Shown: one piece after another, positions 41,814 through 50,265 of the stretch | Position numbering within the stretch: the stretch's first letter is position 1 | How the letters are laid out: every line of letters starts with the position of its first letter | DNA from: JAJDNS01 sp963578825 | GTDB taxonomy: Bacteria > Acidobacteriota > Vicinamibacteria > Fen-336 | Length of the DNA stretch: 64,000 nucleotides | Assembly: GCA_963578825.1 (NCBI GenBank) | Contig: CAUZDW010000009.1 | Location: 1-64,000 of the forward strand | Reading direction: 5' to 3' | Notes under the pieces: model-generated | Databases searched by the model: none | The model's input: the letters and a program-made list of their open reading frames with translations, nothing else | What the model was told of the DNA's origin: nothing | Translations under genes and position numbers: made by a program

Positions 41814-43778
41814 TCAGCTCCGTTCGGCGTGGTCCGCACGCAAGCGCCGGCGCATGATCTTGTTGGAGGCCGTCCGGGGAAGCGAGTCCACCGTGACGAC
41901 CTGGTGGACCTTGAAGAGAGGGTTCAAGCGCATGGCGATGGACTTGCCAAGTGCTGCCTTCAGGCCCGCTTCCGAGGCATCCTTCTCCAACACGACGAAC
42001 ACCACCAGCTTCTCCGCCCCCTCTCCTCCGGGCTGGACCGCCACCGCCGCGCTCTCGTAAACCGAGGGGTGGTCGTTTACGACCCGCTCGAGCTCGATCG
42101 AGCTCACCTTGATCCCTCCGAGATTCATAGTGTCGTCCGCACGGCCCTGGGCCTTGAAGTACCCCTTGCCCACCCGGGCAAGGTGGTCCCCGTGGCGCCG
42201 AAGGACCTGGCCCTCGGGCCCGGAGGGGCAGCCGTCATGGTAGACCCGGTCGTGGTCCCGGTTCAGAAGCTCCTGCGACAGCCCGAGTGCCGGTGGAACC
42301 AGAAACGCCTCTCCCATCTCGCCCTCGGGGACCGGAGCGCCATCATCATTGAGGATGACCACGTCGACTCCCAGGGCCGCCGTGGAGAACGTCGCCGGAG
42401 AGGCCGGTTGCAGGACCGTGCCCGTCAGGTGTCCGCCCCCGATCTCGGTGCCACCCAGGTACTCGATGACCGGAGCCCGATAGTCGGTGCGGCTCATGAG
42501 CCAGAGATAATCCTCCGCCCCGGACGTCTCGCCGGTCGAGCTGAACAGCCGGATCGCCGGCCAGGATCCCGCCTCCACAGAGTCCGACGCGCGCCAGCTT
42601 CGAACAATGGATGGCACGACACCCAGAACCGTCACGTCCGCCTCTCGGATGAACCGCGCGAAGCCGGCCCCGGTCGGCACGCCTTCGTAGAGAGCCATGG
42701 TCGCCTGGTTCAAAAAGGACGCGTAGACGAGCCACGGTCCCATCATCCAACCGATGTTCGTCGGCCAGCACACGACGTCCTCGGGGTGAACGTCCTGGTG
42801 AAGGTGCGCGTCCATCCCGGCCTTCAGCGGCGTGAGCTGCGTCCAGGGAATGGCCTTGGGTGTCCCGGTGGTCCCCGACGAGAAGAGCACGTTGGTCACG
42901 TGATACGGATCGGCCACGAGCGGCGCAACGGAAGCGTCGCCGCCCTCCACGAGCTCCTCCCAGGCGATGTCCTCGGCCTCGAGCTGTCGCGGTTCGACGA
43001 CGATCGCAACGGGAGGACTGTCGAACTTCGCCACCGCCTCGCGCACCTTCGGATAGAGCTCGATCTCCCGGCTCCCCCGCCGATAGGCGGAGAGCGTGAC
43101 CACCGCCCGCGCGCCAGCAATCTCAATACGGCTGTGGAGCTCCTCGGCCGAGAAGCTGTCCGCGACCGACACGACCCGGCATCCCGCTCGGATCGTCCCA
43201 AGGTACGCGATCACGCACTCCGGCGTCATGGGCATGTACACGGCCACGCCATCCCCGGGCCAAAATCCACGAGCCCGAAGCCCGCCGGCGAACCGATCGA
43301 CGTCCTTCTCGAGGCGCTCGTAGCTCAGTCGATCGAGCGTGCCGTCTTCACGTCCGAAGAGGATAGCGGTCTTGTCGGGAGGCCCCGCAAAACAGCTTCG
43401 CGTGATGTTGAGCTGAGCGCCGACGAGCCAGCGGGGCTGCTTCACGCCCTCCGAGACGTCGAGAATCCTCGAAGGTGGTTTGTCGAAGACGATTCCGAGA
43501 CGCTTCAGGACCCGCGCCCAGAACGCCTCCCGTTGCTCGACGCTGAATCGGTGAAGCGCCTCGTAGCTCTCGAGACCCAGCCCCTTCTGAAGCGCGAGCA
43601 GGTTCGAGTGCTCTCGCACTCCGTGATCGGGCCACCAGGCCATGGGTGGGCCGTCGTCCACCGCCCGGTCTTGATATGCAGCCCGAAACGCCTCCCAGTG
43701 CTCAGCGAAGGGCGCTCGTACTCCGCCCCGAACGCTCTCGACGAAGCGCCGCCATGAAGCCTCTCCCGTCGCTCCCAT
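41814..43778 (-). CDS. AMP-forming acyl-CoA synthetase (acetyl/acetoacetyl-CoA synthetase-like)
   Basis: 654 aa. Activates a carboxylic acid to its CoA thioester using ATP. ANL fold: P-loop-like VLFSSGTTGTPKAIPWTQ (about 285-302), VIEYLGGTEIGGGHLTG, GYFKAQGRADDTMNLGGIKV (hinge Asp) and the catalytic Lys near the C-terminus (RTASNKIMRRRLR). The N-terminal half resembles the long acetoacetyl-CoA synthetase/plant AAE17-18 group (ITRSCFAGPPDKTAILF). The substrate could be acetoacetate or another short acid. It heads a minus-strand pair with the aminotransferase. Confidence 0.9.
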   Translation of the reverse strand: MGATGEASWRRFVESVRGGVRAPFAEHWEAFRAAYQDRAVDDGPPMAWWPDHGVREHSNLLALQKGLGLESYEALHRFSVEQREAFWARVLKRLGIVFDKPPSRILDVSEGVKQPRWLVGAQLNITRSCFAGPPDKTAILFGREDGTLDRLSYERLEKDVDRFAGGLRARGFWPGDGVAVYMPMTPECVIAYLGTIRAGCRVVSVADSFSAEELHSRIEIAGARAVVTLSAYRRGSREIELYPKVREAVAKFDSPPVAIVVEPRQLEAEDIAWEELVEGGDASVAPLVADPYHVTNVLFSSGTTGTPKAIPWTQLTPLKAGMDAHLHQDVHPEDVVCWPTNIGWMMGPWLVYASFLNQATMALYEGVPTGAGFARFIREADVTVLGVVPSIVRSWRASDSVEAGSWPAIRLFSSTGETSGAEDYLWLMSRTDYRAPVIEYLGGTEIGGGHLTGTVLQPASPATFSTAALGVDVVILNDDGAPVPEGEMGEAFLVPPALGLSQELLNRDHDRVYHDGCPSGPEGQVLRRHGDHLARVGKGYFKAQGRADDTMNLGGIKVSSIELERVVNDHPSVYESAAVAVQPGGEGAEKLVVFVVLEKDASEAGLKAALGKSIAMRLNPLFKVHQVVTVDSLPRTASNKIMRRRLRADHAERS

Positions 43779-43906
43779 CTGTTCTCCGGAGAGGTCATCT
43801 TATCGCAGAGCTCCGTTTCGGGACTGTGAGGTCCTTCACCTCCCCGGCAATCGACGCCCCTTCCGATCAGAACCTGACGATTGGGTTGGTGAGACGGACT
43901 CTGGGC

Positions 43907-44227
43907 TCAGGTTTCCCAGTCCACGACCCGAAGACCGGTCACCCTGCCAAACTCGCGGGTGTTGTGGGTCACGAGCACGAGGTCGTGTGCCCGGGCGATG
44001 GCGGCAATCAGCAAGTCATTGGGACCGATCGGACGGCCCGAGCGACCGAAGGAGACGTCGGCCGCCCAGTCCAGGTTCTTCTTCGGACCGAACTCGACCG
44101 GCAGGGCCCTCGAGTCGGACACCCCGGACCCGTTCGGACCGCGGAACCTCGGCCAGTCCCCGGCCCTGGCCAACCCGGCCACAACTGGCAGGAGCGTGAG
44201 TACGACACCGGCTACACGAAGGCGCAT
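43907..44227 (-). pseudogene. Chimera: PQQ-propeller N-terminus joined to a VapC C-terminus
   Basis: 106 aa, open and in frame, but made of two unrelated pieces. Residues 1-60: signal peptide LRVAGVVLTLLPVVAGLARA and the start of a PQQ-binding-like beta-propeller (DWPRFRGPNGSGVSDSRALP, FGPKKNLDWAA). From about residue 68: the last third of a VapC-type PIN-domain toxin (PIGPNDLLIAAIARAHDLVL, THNTREFGRVTGLRV) with its natural end. The join lies at about 44040-44060. The PIN catalytic core is incomplete, the propeller is missing, and there is no vapB next to it. The neat in-frame fusion is probably chance after a deletion or an assembly join. Confidence 0.75.
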
Positions 44228-44291
44228 TGGCAAGAGGCCCTCAAAGATCATTCGTCGAGGCTGGCGCTAAGTGTAACCCACCCCACCACTC

Positions 44292-45047
44292 TCAGCCGCG
44301 GCCGATGAAGGGCATCTTCGTGGCCATGATGGTCATGAACTGGACGTTCGCGTCCAGAGAGACGCCGGCCATGTACAGAACGGCGCGGGCCACGTCATGA
44401 ACGTCCATCAGCGGCTCGGGGGCCACGCGGCCGTCGGCCTGGGGCACTCCCTGGGTCATCTTCGCCGCCATCGGCGTGGCCGCGTTGCCGATGTCGATCT
44501 GCCCACACGCGATGTCGTAGCGGCGGCCGTCGAGGGAGGTGCTCTTGGTCAGCCCGGTGACGGCATGCTTCGTGGCCGTGTAGGGCGCCGAGTGCGGCCG
44601 GGGGACGTGTGCGGAGATCGAGCCATTATTGATGATGCGGCCACCCCGGGGCGTCTGGGCCTTCATGATCCGGAAGGCCCCCTGCGTGCAGAGGAACATG
44701 CCGGTCAAGTTGGTGTCGACCACCGATCGCCACTGCTCGACGGAGAGCTCCTCGAGGGGGACTGGGGGAGCGCTCACGCCCGCATTGTTGAAGAGGAGAT
44801 CGAGGCGTCCGAATCGATCCTCGACCTGGGCGAACAGCGCGGCAACGGACGCCGGGTCGGTGACGTCGGTCGGGACGACGAGGGTGTCCCCACCCGCCTC
44901 TTCGGCGGTGGCTTCGAGAGCCGCTCGGCGGCGGCCAGCGAGGGCCACGGCGTAGCCCTCCTTCACGAGACCGCAGGCGACGGCCTGCCCGATACCGCTT
45001 CCCGCGCCCGTGACCAGGGCCGACCGCACGGCTGCCTCGACTGTCAC
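44292..45047 (-). CDS. Short-chain dehydrogenase/reductase
   Basis: 251 aa. NAD(P)-dependent oxidoreductase of the classical SDR type: cofactor loop ALVTGAGSGIGQAVACGLVK (about 8-27), LLFNNAGVSAPPVP, catalytic Ser in INNGSISAHVPRP and Tyr-x-x-x-Lys in PYTATKHAVTGLTKS. The GTG start at 45047 overlaps the esterase TGA (GTGA) and gives the normal SDR N-terminus; the longer frame upstream only shadows the esterase. Substrate unknown. Confidence 0.92.
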   Translation of the reverse strand: MTVEAAVRSALVTGAGSGIGQAVACGLVKEGYAVALAGRRRAALEATAEEAGGDTLVVPTDVTDPASVAALFAQVEDRFGRLDLLFNNAGVSAPPVPLEELSVEQWRSVVDTNLTGMFLCTQGAFRIMKAQTPRGGRIINNGSISAHVPRPHSAPYTATKHAVTGLTKSTSLDGRRYDIACGQIDIGNAATPMAAKMTQGVPQADGRVAPEPLMDVHDVARAVLYMAGVSLDANVQFMTIMATKMPFIGRG

Positions 45048-46234
45048 CGGCTCGTGACCGCCATCCGGATCGCGTTCGTGCTGGGCTGGATCTCGATCTT
45101 CTCGCTCAGCACCAGGCGCTCGGAATCGTCCATCGAGTAGGCCCCCGACTGCTGCGCCGAGAAATCGGTCGCGACCCGGTGCACCTCCACCTGATACCGG
45201 CCGGGGCACGGACCCGCCCCTGCCGGGAGCTCATAGGCGCCCTGGTCGTGCCAGTCCAGGTAGGCCACCGCAGTGGGCAGTGACTCGTCCTCGGGGACGA
45301 AGGTGAGCCAGCCCCAGTAGAGCGGTTTCCCGTCGACCGTGACCTGACCCGACACGGCGGCCCGTTCCAGATCCGTGAGAAGCGCCGATCGTCGGAGCCA
45401 GCGAAGGAGAAGGGGCTGCCACTGGGAGAGCTCGGGGTCTCCAGGAGCCATACCCGTCCCGTGGGGGCCGTGAGCGAAGACGTGCAGCTCCGCTGGCACA
45501 CCCGCCCGGTGTAGCGCTTGATAGAAGCGAATGCTGTGCTCGGGCACCACGGAACCGTCCTGGTGCGTGTGAACCAGGAAGGTCGGTGGGGTCTCCGAGG
45601 TCACAGCTGTCTCCAGACCCTTCCTGCCCGTCTCGCGCCCGAAGAGGTCGGGCGCGATGACGGGGTAGATCGGGACCAGGAAATCCGGGCGGTTGCTTTG
45701 GCGCTCGACGGGATCCTCGGCCGCCGGGTCCCCAGGGTCGAAGCTAGTCCCCGCCGCCGCGGTGAGATTCCCACCGGCGGAGAAGCCCAGCATGCCCACC
45801 CGACTCGGGCTGACGCCGAAGTCCGCTGCGCGGTGCCGCACGTAGCGGACCGCCCTTTGAGCGTCGCCGAGCGGCACTTCCCGCTCGTACCTGGGACCCA
45901 ACCTGTATCGCAGAACGAAAGCGGCGATGCCATGACGGTTCAGCCAGCGTGCGACCTGCAGGCCTTCATGGTCCGACGCGAGGATGCGAAAGCCGCCGCC
46001 CGGGGTGACGATGACCGCCGTGCCGTTTGCGTCGGCCCGGTCCGGGAGATGGACCGTCAACTGCGGCTGATCGACGTCTTCACTGCCCGCCGCCTCCGGC
46101 GCCCCACCCGGCCAGAGGAGGTAGGCCTGGTCGTGGTGCCGGGCCACATCGGCAGGGAACCCCAGTACCGAAGACGAGACGAAGAGCGCCGCCGCCAACG
46201 CCGCGATCAGAAACGGACCTCGATCGTTGTTCAT
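45044..46234 (-). CDS. Secreted alpha/beta-hydrolase esterase with C-terminal beta-sandwich
   Basis: 396 aa. Signal peptide (FLIAALAAALFVSSSVLG). BD-FAE/esterase type: oxyanion HGGG-like element VIVTPGGGFRIL, nucleophile elbow GMLGFSAGGNL (about 160), TFLVHTHQDGSVVPEHS with the Asp and AHGPHGTGMAPGD with the His. The last 110 residues (SGQVTVDGKPLYWGWLTFVP, PGRYQVEVHRVATDF) form a CarboxypepD_reg-like sandwich of the kind common in exported proteins of Planctomycetota and Acidobacteriota. Coupled to the SDR gene downstream. Possible substrates are acetylated or feruloylated polysaccharides. Confidence 0.9.
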   Translation of the reverse strand: MNNDRGPFLIAALAAALFVSSSVLGFPADVARHHDQAYLLWPGGAPEAAGSEDVDQPQLTVHLPDRADANGTAVIVTPGGGFRILASDHEGLQVARWLNRHGIAAFVLRYRLGPRYEREVPLGDAQRAVRYVRHRAADFGVSPSRVGMLGFSAGGNLTAAAGTSFDPGDPAAEDPVERQSNRPDFLVPIYPVIAPDLFGRETGRKGLETAVTSETPPTFLVHTHQDGSVVPEHSIRFYQALHRAGVPAELHVFAHGPHGTGMAPGDPELSQWQPLLLRWLRRSALLTDLERAAVSGQVTVDGKPLYWGWLTFVPEDESLPTAVAYLDWHDQGAYELPAGAGPCPGRYQVEVHRVATDFSAQQSGAYSMDDSERLVLSEKIEIQPSTNAIRMAVTSR

Positions 46235-46323
46235 GTGGGGATGCTATCGCCCGCCCTCGGCCCCAGTCCACCCCACGGAGGACTCAACGGGGATTGGCGG
46301 CTGTACACTCGACTCGAGAAGCC

Positions 46324-47673
46324 ATGGCCCATCGAAGAATTCCCACCCTTCTGCTCGCTTTGCTTGCAGCGACCTCCGGGGCAGCGGAGCCGGAGGGCCC
46401 GCCGGCCGGGGAGCGGGCGGGGGTGGACTGGCCCACTTTCCTGGGGCCGACAGGCGACAGCGGATCCCCGGAAACGGGGATCCGCACCGACTGGAGTCGG
46501 GGGCTCCCCCTCGTCTGGCAGAAAGAAGTGGGCGAAGGCTACAGCATGGGCTCGATGGCCGCGGGGCGTTTCTTCCTTTTCGACCGTGTCCGAGACGACG
46601 CCCGCCTGAGAGCCCTCGATGCCGAAAGCGGCAGGGTCCTCTGGAGCACGACCTACCCCAGCCGCTACGAGGACCACTACGGCTACAGCACCGGACCCCG
46701 GGCCAGCCCGGTCGTGGACGGAGACCGGGTCTACACCTTCGGCGTCGAGGGGCGTCTCCGTTGCCTTCGGACGAGCGACGGGCAGCTGCTATGGGACGTG
46801 GACACGAGCAAGCGGTTCGGCGTCGTTCAGAACTTCTTCGGCGTGGGAAGCACTCCGGTCGTGGAGAAGGACACACTCATCGTCATGACCGGTGGAAGCC
46901 CTCCGGGCTCCCCCGCCATGCACTCCGGGGAGGTCCAGGGCAACGGCACCGGGCTCGTGGCTTTCGACAGGGCCACCGGCAAGGTGCGTTGGACCCTGAG
47001 CAACGAGCTGGCCAGCTACTCGACGCCACGGATCGTGACCATGGGCGGCCGCCGAAGGGGTTTCGCCTTCACCCGAGGAGGTCTGCTCGGCTTCGACCCG
47101 GCCCGGGGAACCCGGGACTTCTTCTTTCCCTGGCGCGCCAGGTCGCTGGAGAGCGTCAACGCCGCCACGCCCGTCGTCGTCGACGACACGGTCTTCCTCT
47201 CCGAGACGTACGGACCCGGCAGCGTGCTCTTGAAGATTCCAGCGAGGGGAGACCCCGAGGTCCTGTGGCGGGACTCCCGGAGGAACCAGAGTCTGCAGGC
47301 CCATTGGAACACTCCCGTGCACCACAACGGCCACCTGTACGCCTCGAGCGGCCGCGGCAGCGGGAACGCCGAGCTTCGCTGCGTCGACTACCGCAGCGGA
47401 AAGGTGAAATGGACCCAGCCCGGCCTCGGCCGCAGCACTCTGCTGCTGGTCGACGGTCACATCGTCGTCCTGACCGAATACGGCAAGCTCCTGCTCGTCC
47501 GCCCGAACCCGGAGCGCTACGAGCTAGTGAGCGAGCTCGAGCTTCAGGACGACAAGGGCCGCAAGCTGCTGCGCCATCCGGCGTGGAACCCGCCCATCCT
47601 GGCCCACGGCCTTCTCTACGTGCGGGGCAAGGATCGCGTGGTGGCCCTCGAGCTCATCCCCCGCTCGCCCTGA
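46324..47673 (+). CDS. PQQ-binding-like beta-propeller protein, secreted
   Basis: 449 aa. Signal peptide RRIPTLLLALLAATSGAA. Beta-propeller of the pyrrolo-quinoline quinone repeat type: DWPTFLGPTGDSGSPETG opening, then blades with LRALDAESGRVLWSTTYPS, LRCLRTSDGQLLWDVDTSK, LVAFDRATGKVRWTLSN and LRCVDYRSGKVKWTQPGLG. Such proteins are abundant in Planctomycetota and Acidobacteriota and mostly lack the dehydrogenase active site, so a binding or scaffold role is likely. Divergent from the esterase gene (89 nt between starts); converges on the small Cys-rich protein. Confidence 0.9.
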   Translation: MAHRRIPTLLLALLAATSGAAEPEGPPAGERAGVDWPTFLGPTGDSGSPETGIRTDWSRGLPLVWQKEVGEGYSMGSMAAGRFFLFDRVRDDARLRALDAESGRVLWSTTYPSRYEDHYGYSTGPRASPVVDGDRVYTFGVEGRLRCLRTSDGQLLWDVDTSKRFGVVQNFFGVGSTPVVEKDTLIVMTGGSPPGSPAMHSGEVQGNGTGLVAFDRATGKVRWTLSNELASYSTPRIVTMGGRRRGFAFTRGGLLGFDPARGTRDFFFPWRARSLESVNAATPVVVDDTVFLSETYGPGSVLLKIPARGDPEVLWRDSRRNQSLQAHWNTPVHHNGHLYASSGRGSGNAELRCVDYRSGKVKWTQPGLGRSTLLLVDGHIVVLTEYGKLLLVRPNPERYELVSELELQDDKGRKLLRHPAWNPPILAHGLLYVRGKDRVVALELIPRSP

Positions 47674-47688
47674 AACTCACTCGCGCCC

Positions 47689-47871
47689 TCAGGCCGAGGC
47701 GACGTCCACGGAGAGGAGCTCGCCCTCACGACATTGCACGCGCATCTCCATGGGCCGGCAGCAGACGGGACAGTCCTCGACGTAGCGCTGCTCGCGCCCC
47801 CCCGTGGTGTCGATCGAGAGCGTGAAGGGCTCCCCACAGCTCGTGCACTCCACGGTGGCCTCCTCGATCAT
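47689..47871 (-). CDS. CPXCG-motif Cys-rich protein
   Basis: 60 aa. Small Zn-ribbon protein: VECTSCGEPFTLSIDTTGG supplies C-x-x-C, and VEDCPVCCRPMEMRVQC the second pair. Function unknown although the family is widespread. The ATG overlaps the stop of the upstream transporter remnant (ATGA). Too short to carry further domains. Confidence 0.88.
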   Translation of the reverse strand: MIEEATVECTSCGEPFTLSIDTTGGREQRYVEDCPVCCRPMEMRVQCREGELLSVDVASA

Positions 47872-48068
47872 GCTTGGCTCCGCTCCCTTCGGAGGAGATA
47901 GAAGAGAAAGCTCCCCGCCATGCCGGGGAGCACGTCGTAAATCGAGCCCGAGAGCCCAAGCCCGTATCGCCAGACGAGCATGCACACGAGGCCCGTGACG
48001 ATCATCCCCAGGGCCGTTCTCGCGGAGACAGGTCGGCGAAGCGCCCGCACGACGAGCAGGGGCCCGAG
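47868..48068 (-). pseudogene. C-terminal end of a sodium:solute symporter (SSS family)
   Basis: About 65 codons. LGPLLVVRALRRPVSARTAL followed by GMIVTGLVCMLVWRYGLGLS and SIYDVLPGMAGSFLFYLLRR is the characteristic last two membrane helices of PutP-like symporters. The other 400 or so residues are missing: at about 48068 a divergent gene fragment starts. The stop overlaps the start of the Cys-rich protein gene (ATGA), showing the original operon order. Not expected to function. Confidence 0.75.
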
Positions 48069-48562
48069 AGTGGACGCAGTTCCTCATCGACGAGACTGGG
48101 GGCTCCCCCGACGACGCGTTGAGCGCCCTCGACGGGCTGCCTCCCGAGCTGAGCGCCGCGCGCGACACGGTCTCGCTGAACGTGGGGATGGAGAAGCTGT
48201 TTCCGGTCAAAGGGGCGTACGTCCCCTTGCGCCTGGGAGTGACCTACGAGCCACAAGGCGGCCGCGATCCCCTCCTGCGCGACGGGCTCGCCTTCCACGT
48301 TCTTGCGGCCGGCACCGGATACAACACGAACAGCGTGAAGCTCGATGTCGCCCTGGAGTATCGGTGGGGCTCCTTTCAGACCTCCCAGGACCTCAGCGTC
48401 GTCTATCAGGTGGACGGCGCCGAGGAGTTCGGCCTGCCGCCACGGCCCGGAGCGCAGGGAACCATAAGACTCCGGCAGTGGCGGGTCAAGGTCTCGGTGA
48501 TCTACCGCGTCACCAACACCGAGAAGCTGGGGGACTTTCTGAAGAAGGTCTTTGGCTCCTGA
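48068..48562 (+). pseudogene. C-terminal part of an outer-membrane barrel protein
   Basis: About 164 codons. Alternating strands such as VSLNVGMEKLFPVKGAYVPL, RLGVTYEPQGGR and KLDVALEYRWGSFQTSQDLS are those of a FadL/OmpP1-like or DUF-type barrel; the coding pattern starts at the join (EWTQFLIDETGGSPDD), before any start codon (first TTG at 48119). The signal peptide and most strands are missing. It sits head to head with the truncated symporter, which is cut at the same place. A normal stop is present. Confidence 0.7.
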
Positions 48563-48649
48563 CGTGTTCGCATGGTCAACGACGCCGAGGCGCTGGCGCC
48601 TGCTCGATTGACTACGTGGTGTCGGCCGGATGCTGCCCGGCGCCACCCC

Positions 48650-48844
48650 ACTGGCCACTCTCTCGCGAGCGGCCTGGGCCTCGGCCAGCGTGCGGACCCT
48701 GAAGACGCCCCTGGGGTAGACGCGGGGAGCGATGGCCCAGTACCGGGCGCAGTGGCGGGCGAATCGCTCAAAGCCGTCGCCACTCGGAACGATGATCGGC
48801 GCGGCGGCCATCTCCTCCATCGACCGGAAGCGCTGAACCGCCAC
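48650..48844 (-). pseudogene. Partner gene of a nucleotidyltransferase, 3' end lost
   Basis: About 65 codons of a small protein: VAVQRFRSMEEMAAAPI, ERFARHCARYWAIAPRVYPR, GVFRVRTLAEAQAARERVA. This is a known small companion that follows nucleotidyltransferases whose tail is seen in the gene just upstream. Beyond about 48650 the frame stays open but reads only the antisense of the barrel fragment, so the true C-terminus and stop are gone. Start GTG 48844 directly after the upstream TGA. Confidence 0.6.
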
Positions 48845-48991
48845 TCAGTCCTCCTCCAGCTCGAACCGCTGGCGCAGGGCTTCCGCGTCTTGGTGATCGA
48901 GCGGCCGAACGGTGTCCTTCTTCAACCGGTAGTACTCGAGCCCCTCCTGATCGAAGGAGCGGAGAATTCGAAGCATCTCGTCGCGGTCCAC
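48845..48991 (-). pseudogene. Nucleotidyltransferase reduced in frame to its two ends
   Basis: 48 aa. Residues 1-20 (DRDEMLRILRSFDQEGLEY) are the start of an AbiEii/MNT-like nucleotidyltransferase, where the sequence should go on as VLVGG...; residues 21-48 (YRLKKDTVRPLDHQDAEALR and QRFELEED) are the very C-terminus of the same family. The middle, about 130 or more residues including the GG-DxD catalytic site, is missing. The join is in frame at adjacent TAC codons (GAG TAC TAC CGG), consistent with deletion between short repeats. Start GTG 48991. Not catalytic. Confidence 0.65.
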
Positions 48992-49135
48992 GCCTCTAGC
49001 GTAGCGCGTCCTCCGGGCGTGGGCCAGCGTCGAGACACGGGCAGCGCGAATCAGCGGTTCCCGACCAGCAACGATCCCTCGGCAGAGCCGGGGGATCTCC
49101 TTCCAGCTACGAGCAACATGGGCCCCCCGGGGAGG

Positions 49136-50143
49136 CTATAGGGCCTCACGAATGAGTGTCAGCCAGTAGCACTGCTCTGCGGACACGGTGATCCATGGCT
49201 TTCCATCCTTTAGCCAGTATCCCTCTTCCGCTTGCCCTGCCAGTACAGCCTTGATCACTGGCACCGCCAACTCCAGGTGACCCAACTCGTGACTTGCCGC
49301 ATACAGCGCCACACAGCCGGGCCCCACCTTGGCGGCCCAGATGGTTCCCAATGCCTCTGGACCGACACGGCGAAGGATCTCGGTGATTCGATCAACGAGT
49401 GTCGATACGGGACTTGTGACGCCAAACACAACTGAATAGCGGGCCAGAAAGAAGCACATGGCTCCGAGGAAGTAGTAGCACTCATCTTCTTGCCCGATTC
49501 TCAGCACATGGGTCTTCGGGTCCTGTCCCGGTCCAATATCCGATATCAAAGACCCGTCTTTTCGCGTTCGGAGAAAGAACACGTCCTGATTCGTTTGGGC
49601 TTCGACGAGGGAGACAAGATACACGAGGCAGGCATCCGCTGAGCCTTTGTCTCCCATTTCACAGGCTGCCCAGCCCATGAAGCTGGTGGACAACGGATCC
49701 TCTGTCGCCAGGCCATCTTGAACCGGCGCGGCGTTCACACCACCCGTGCTGTCATTCTGATTCTCCTGAAGAAACACCAGCATCCGGTTCGCCAACTCCG
49801 TTTCTTTCAGCTGGATCGCTCCCAATACGAGCCAGAGGTTGGCGTAGCTGTGAAACTCCAGATGAAACCCGGACCTGTTGGAGACAAGATCCCCGTTCTC
49901 TGCCAGGCACTGATCTCGGATCCACAGCAGGAGCTGTTTGGCTTCTTCGGTTCGTCCTCGGGATGCCAGGGTCAGTGGCCACTTGTAGTACAGCACTGGA
50001 TCCGGCACATTTCGGTCTTGCAGATTCTCCTGAGCAAGGTGGCTGAGCATCCACTTTTCCGTCAGGCTGGCCGCATGAGCGCAGTCGCTTTTCAGCTCTT
50101 CTTGCTGCACTTTGCCTGTGACAACCGACCCGTCGGAATCCAT
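49136..50143 (-). CDS. Orphan alpha/alpha-toroid-like protein, A/T-richer than neighbours
   Basis: 335 aa, not recognised. No signal peptide. Helical pairs repeat through the whole length (TEEAKQLLLWIRDQCLAENG, SYANLWLVLGAIQLKETELA, NRMLVFLQENQNDSTGGVNA), and QNDSTGGV resembles the Q-x-x-GG repeat of prenyltransferase-beta/terpene-cyclase toroids, but the DxDD or Zn sites of those enzymes are not seen. Codon use is clearly different from the surroundings (many A/T third positions, e.g. the first 60 codons), which suggests horizontal transfer. Good ribosome site (GGGAGGAG). It stands alone between a scarred region and the sugar-kinase operon. Confidence 0.75.
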   Translation of the reverse strand: MDSDGSVVTGKVQQEELKSDCAHAASLTEKWMLSHLAQENLQDRNVPDPVLYYKWPLTLASRGRTEEAKQLLLWIRDQCLAENGDLVSNRSGFHLEFHSYANLWLVLGAIQLKETELANRMLVFLQENQNDSTGGVNAAPVQDGLATEDPLSTSFMGWAACEMGDKGSADACLVYLVSLVEAQTNQDVFFLRTRKDGSLISDIGPGQDPKTHVLRIGQEDECYYFLGAMCFFLARYSVVFGVTSPVSTLVDRITEILRRVGPEALGTIWAAKVGPGCVALYAASHELGHLELAVPVIKAVLAGQAEEGYWLKDGKPWITVSAEQCYWLTLIREAL

Positions 50144-50265
50144 CGCTCCTCCCTGGTGGTGCGTTCGGGATCATACGCCCTCTCCTGACGCCCGGATGGC
50201 CCCGGCTGGATGGACGCGCTTGCGGTAGAGTCCAGGGGTTCTGGAAGGTCGAAGGGAGTCCTCTC

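Noticed and set aside
49000..49135. G/C-rich hairpin GGGCCCCCCGGGGAGGC as terminator of the orphan gene
   Set aside because: It can pair with itself but is followed by no T-run on either strand, so it is not reported as a terminator.
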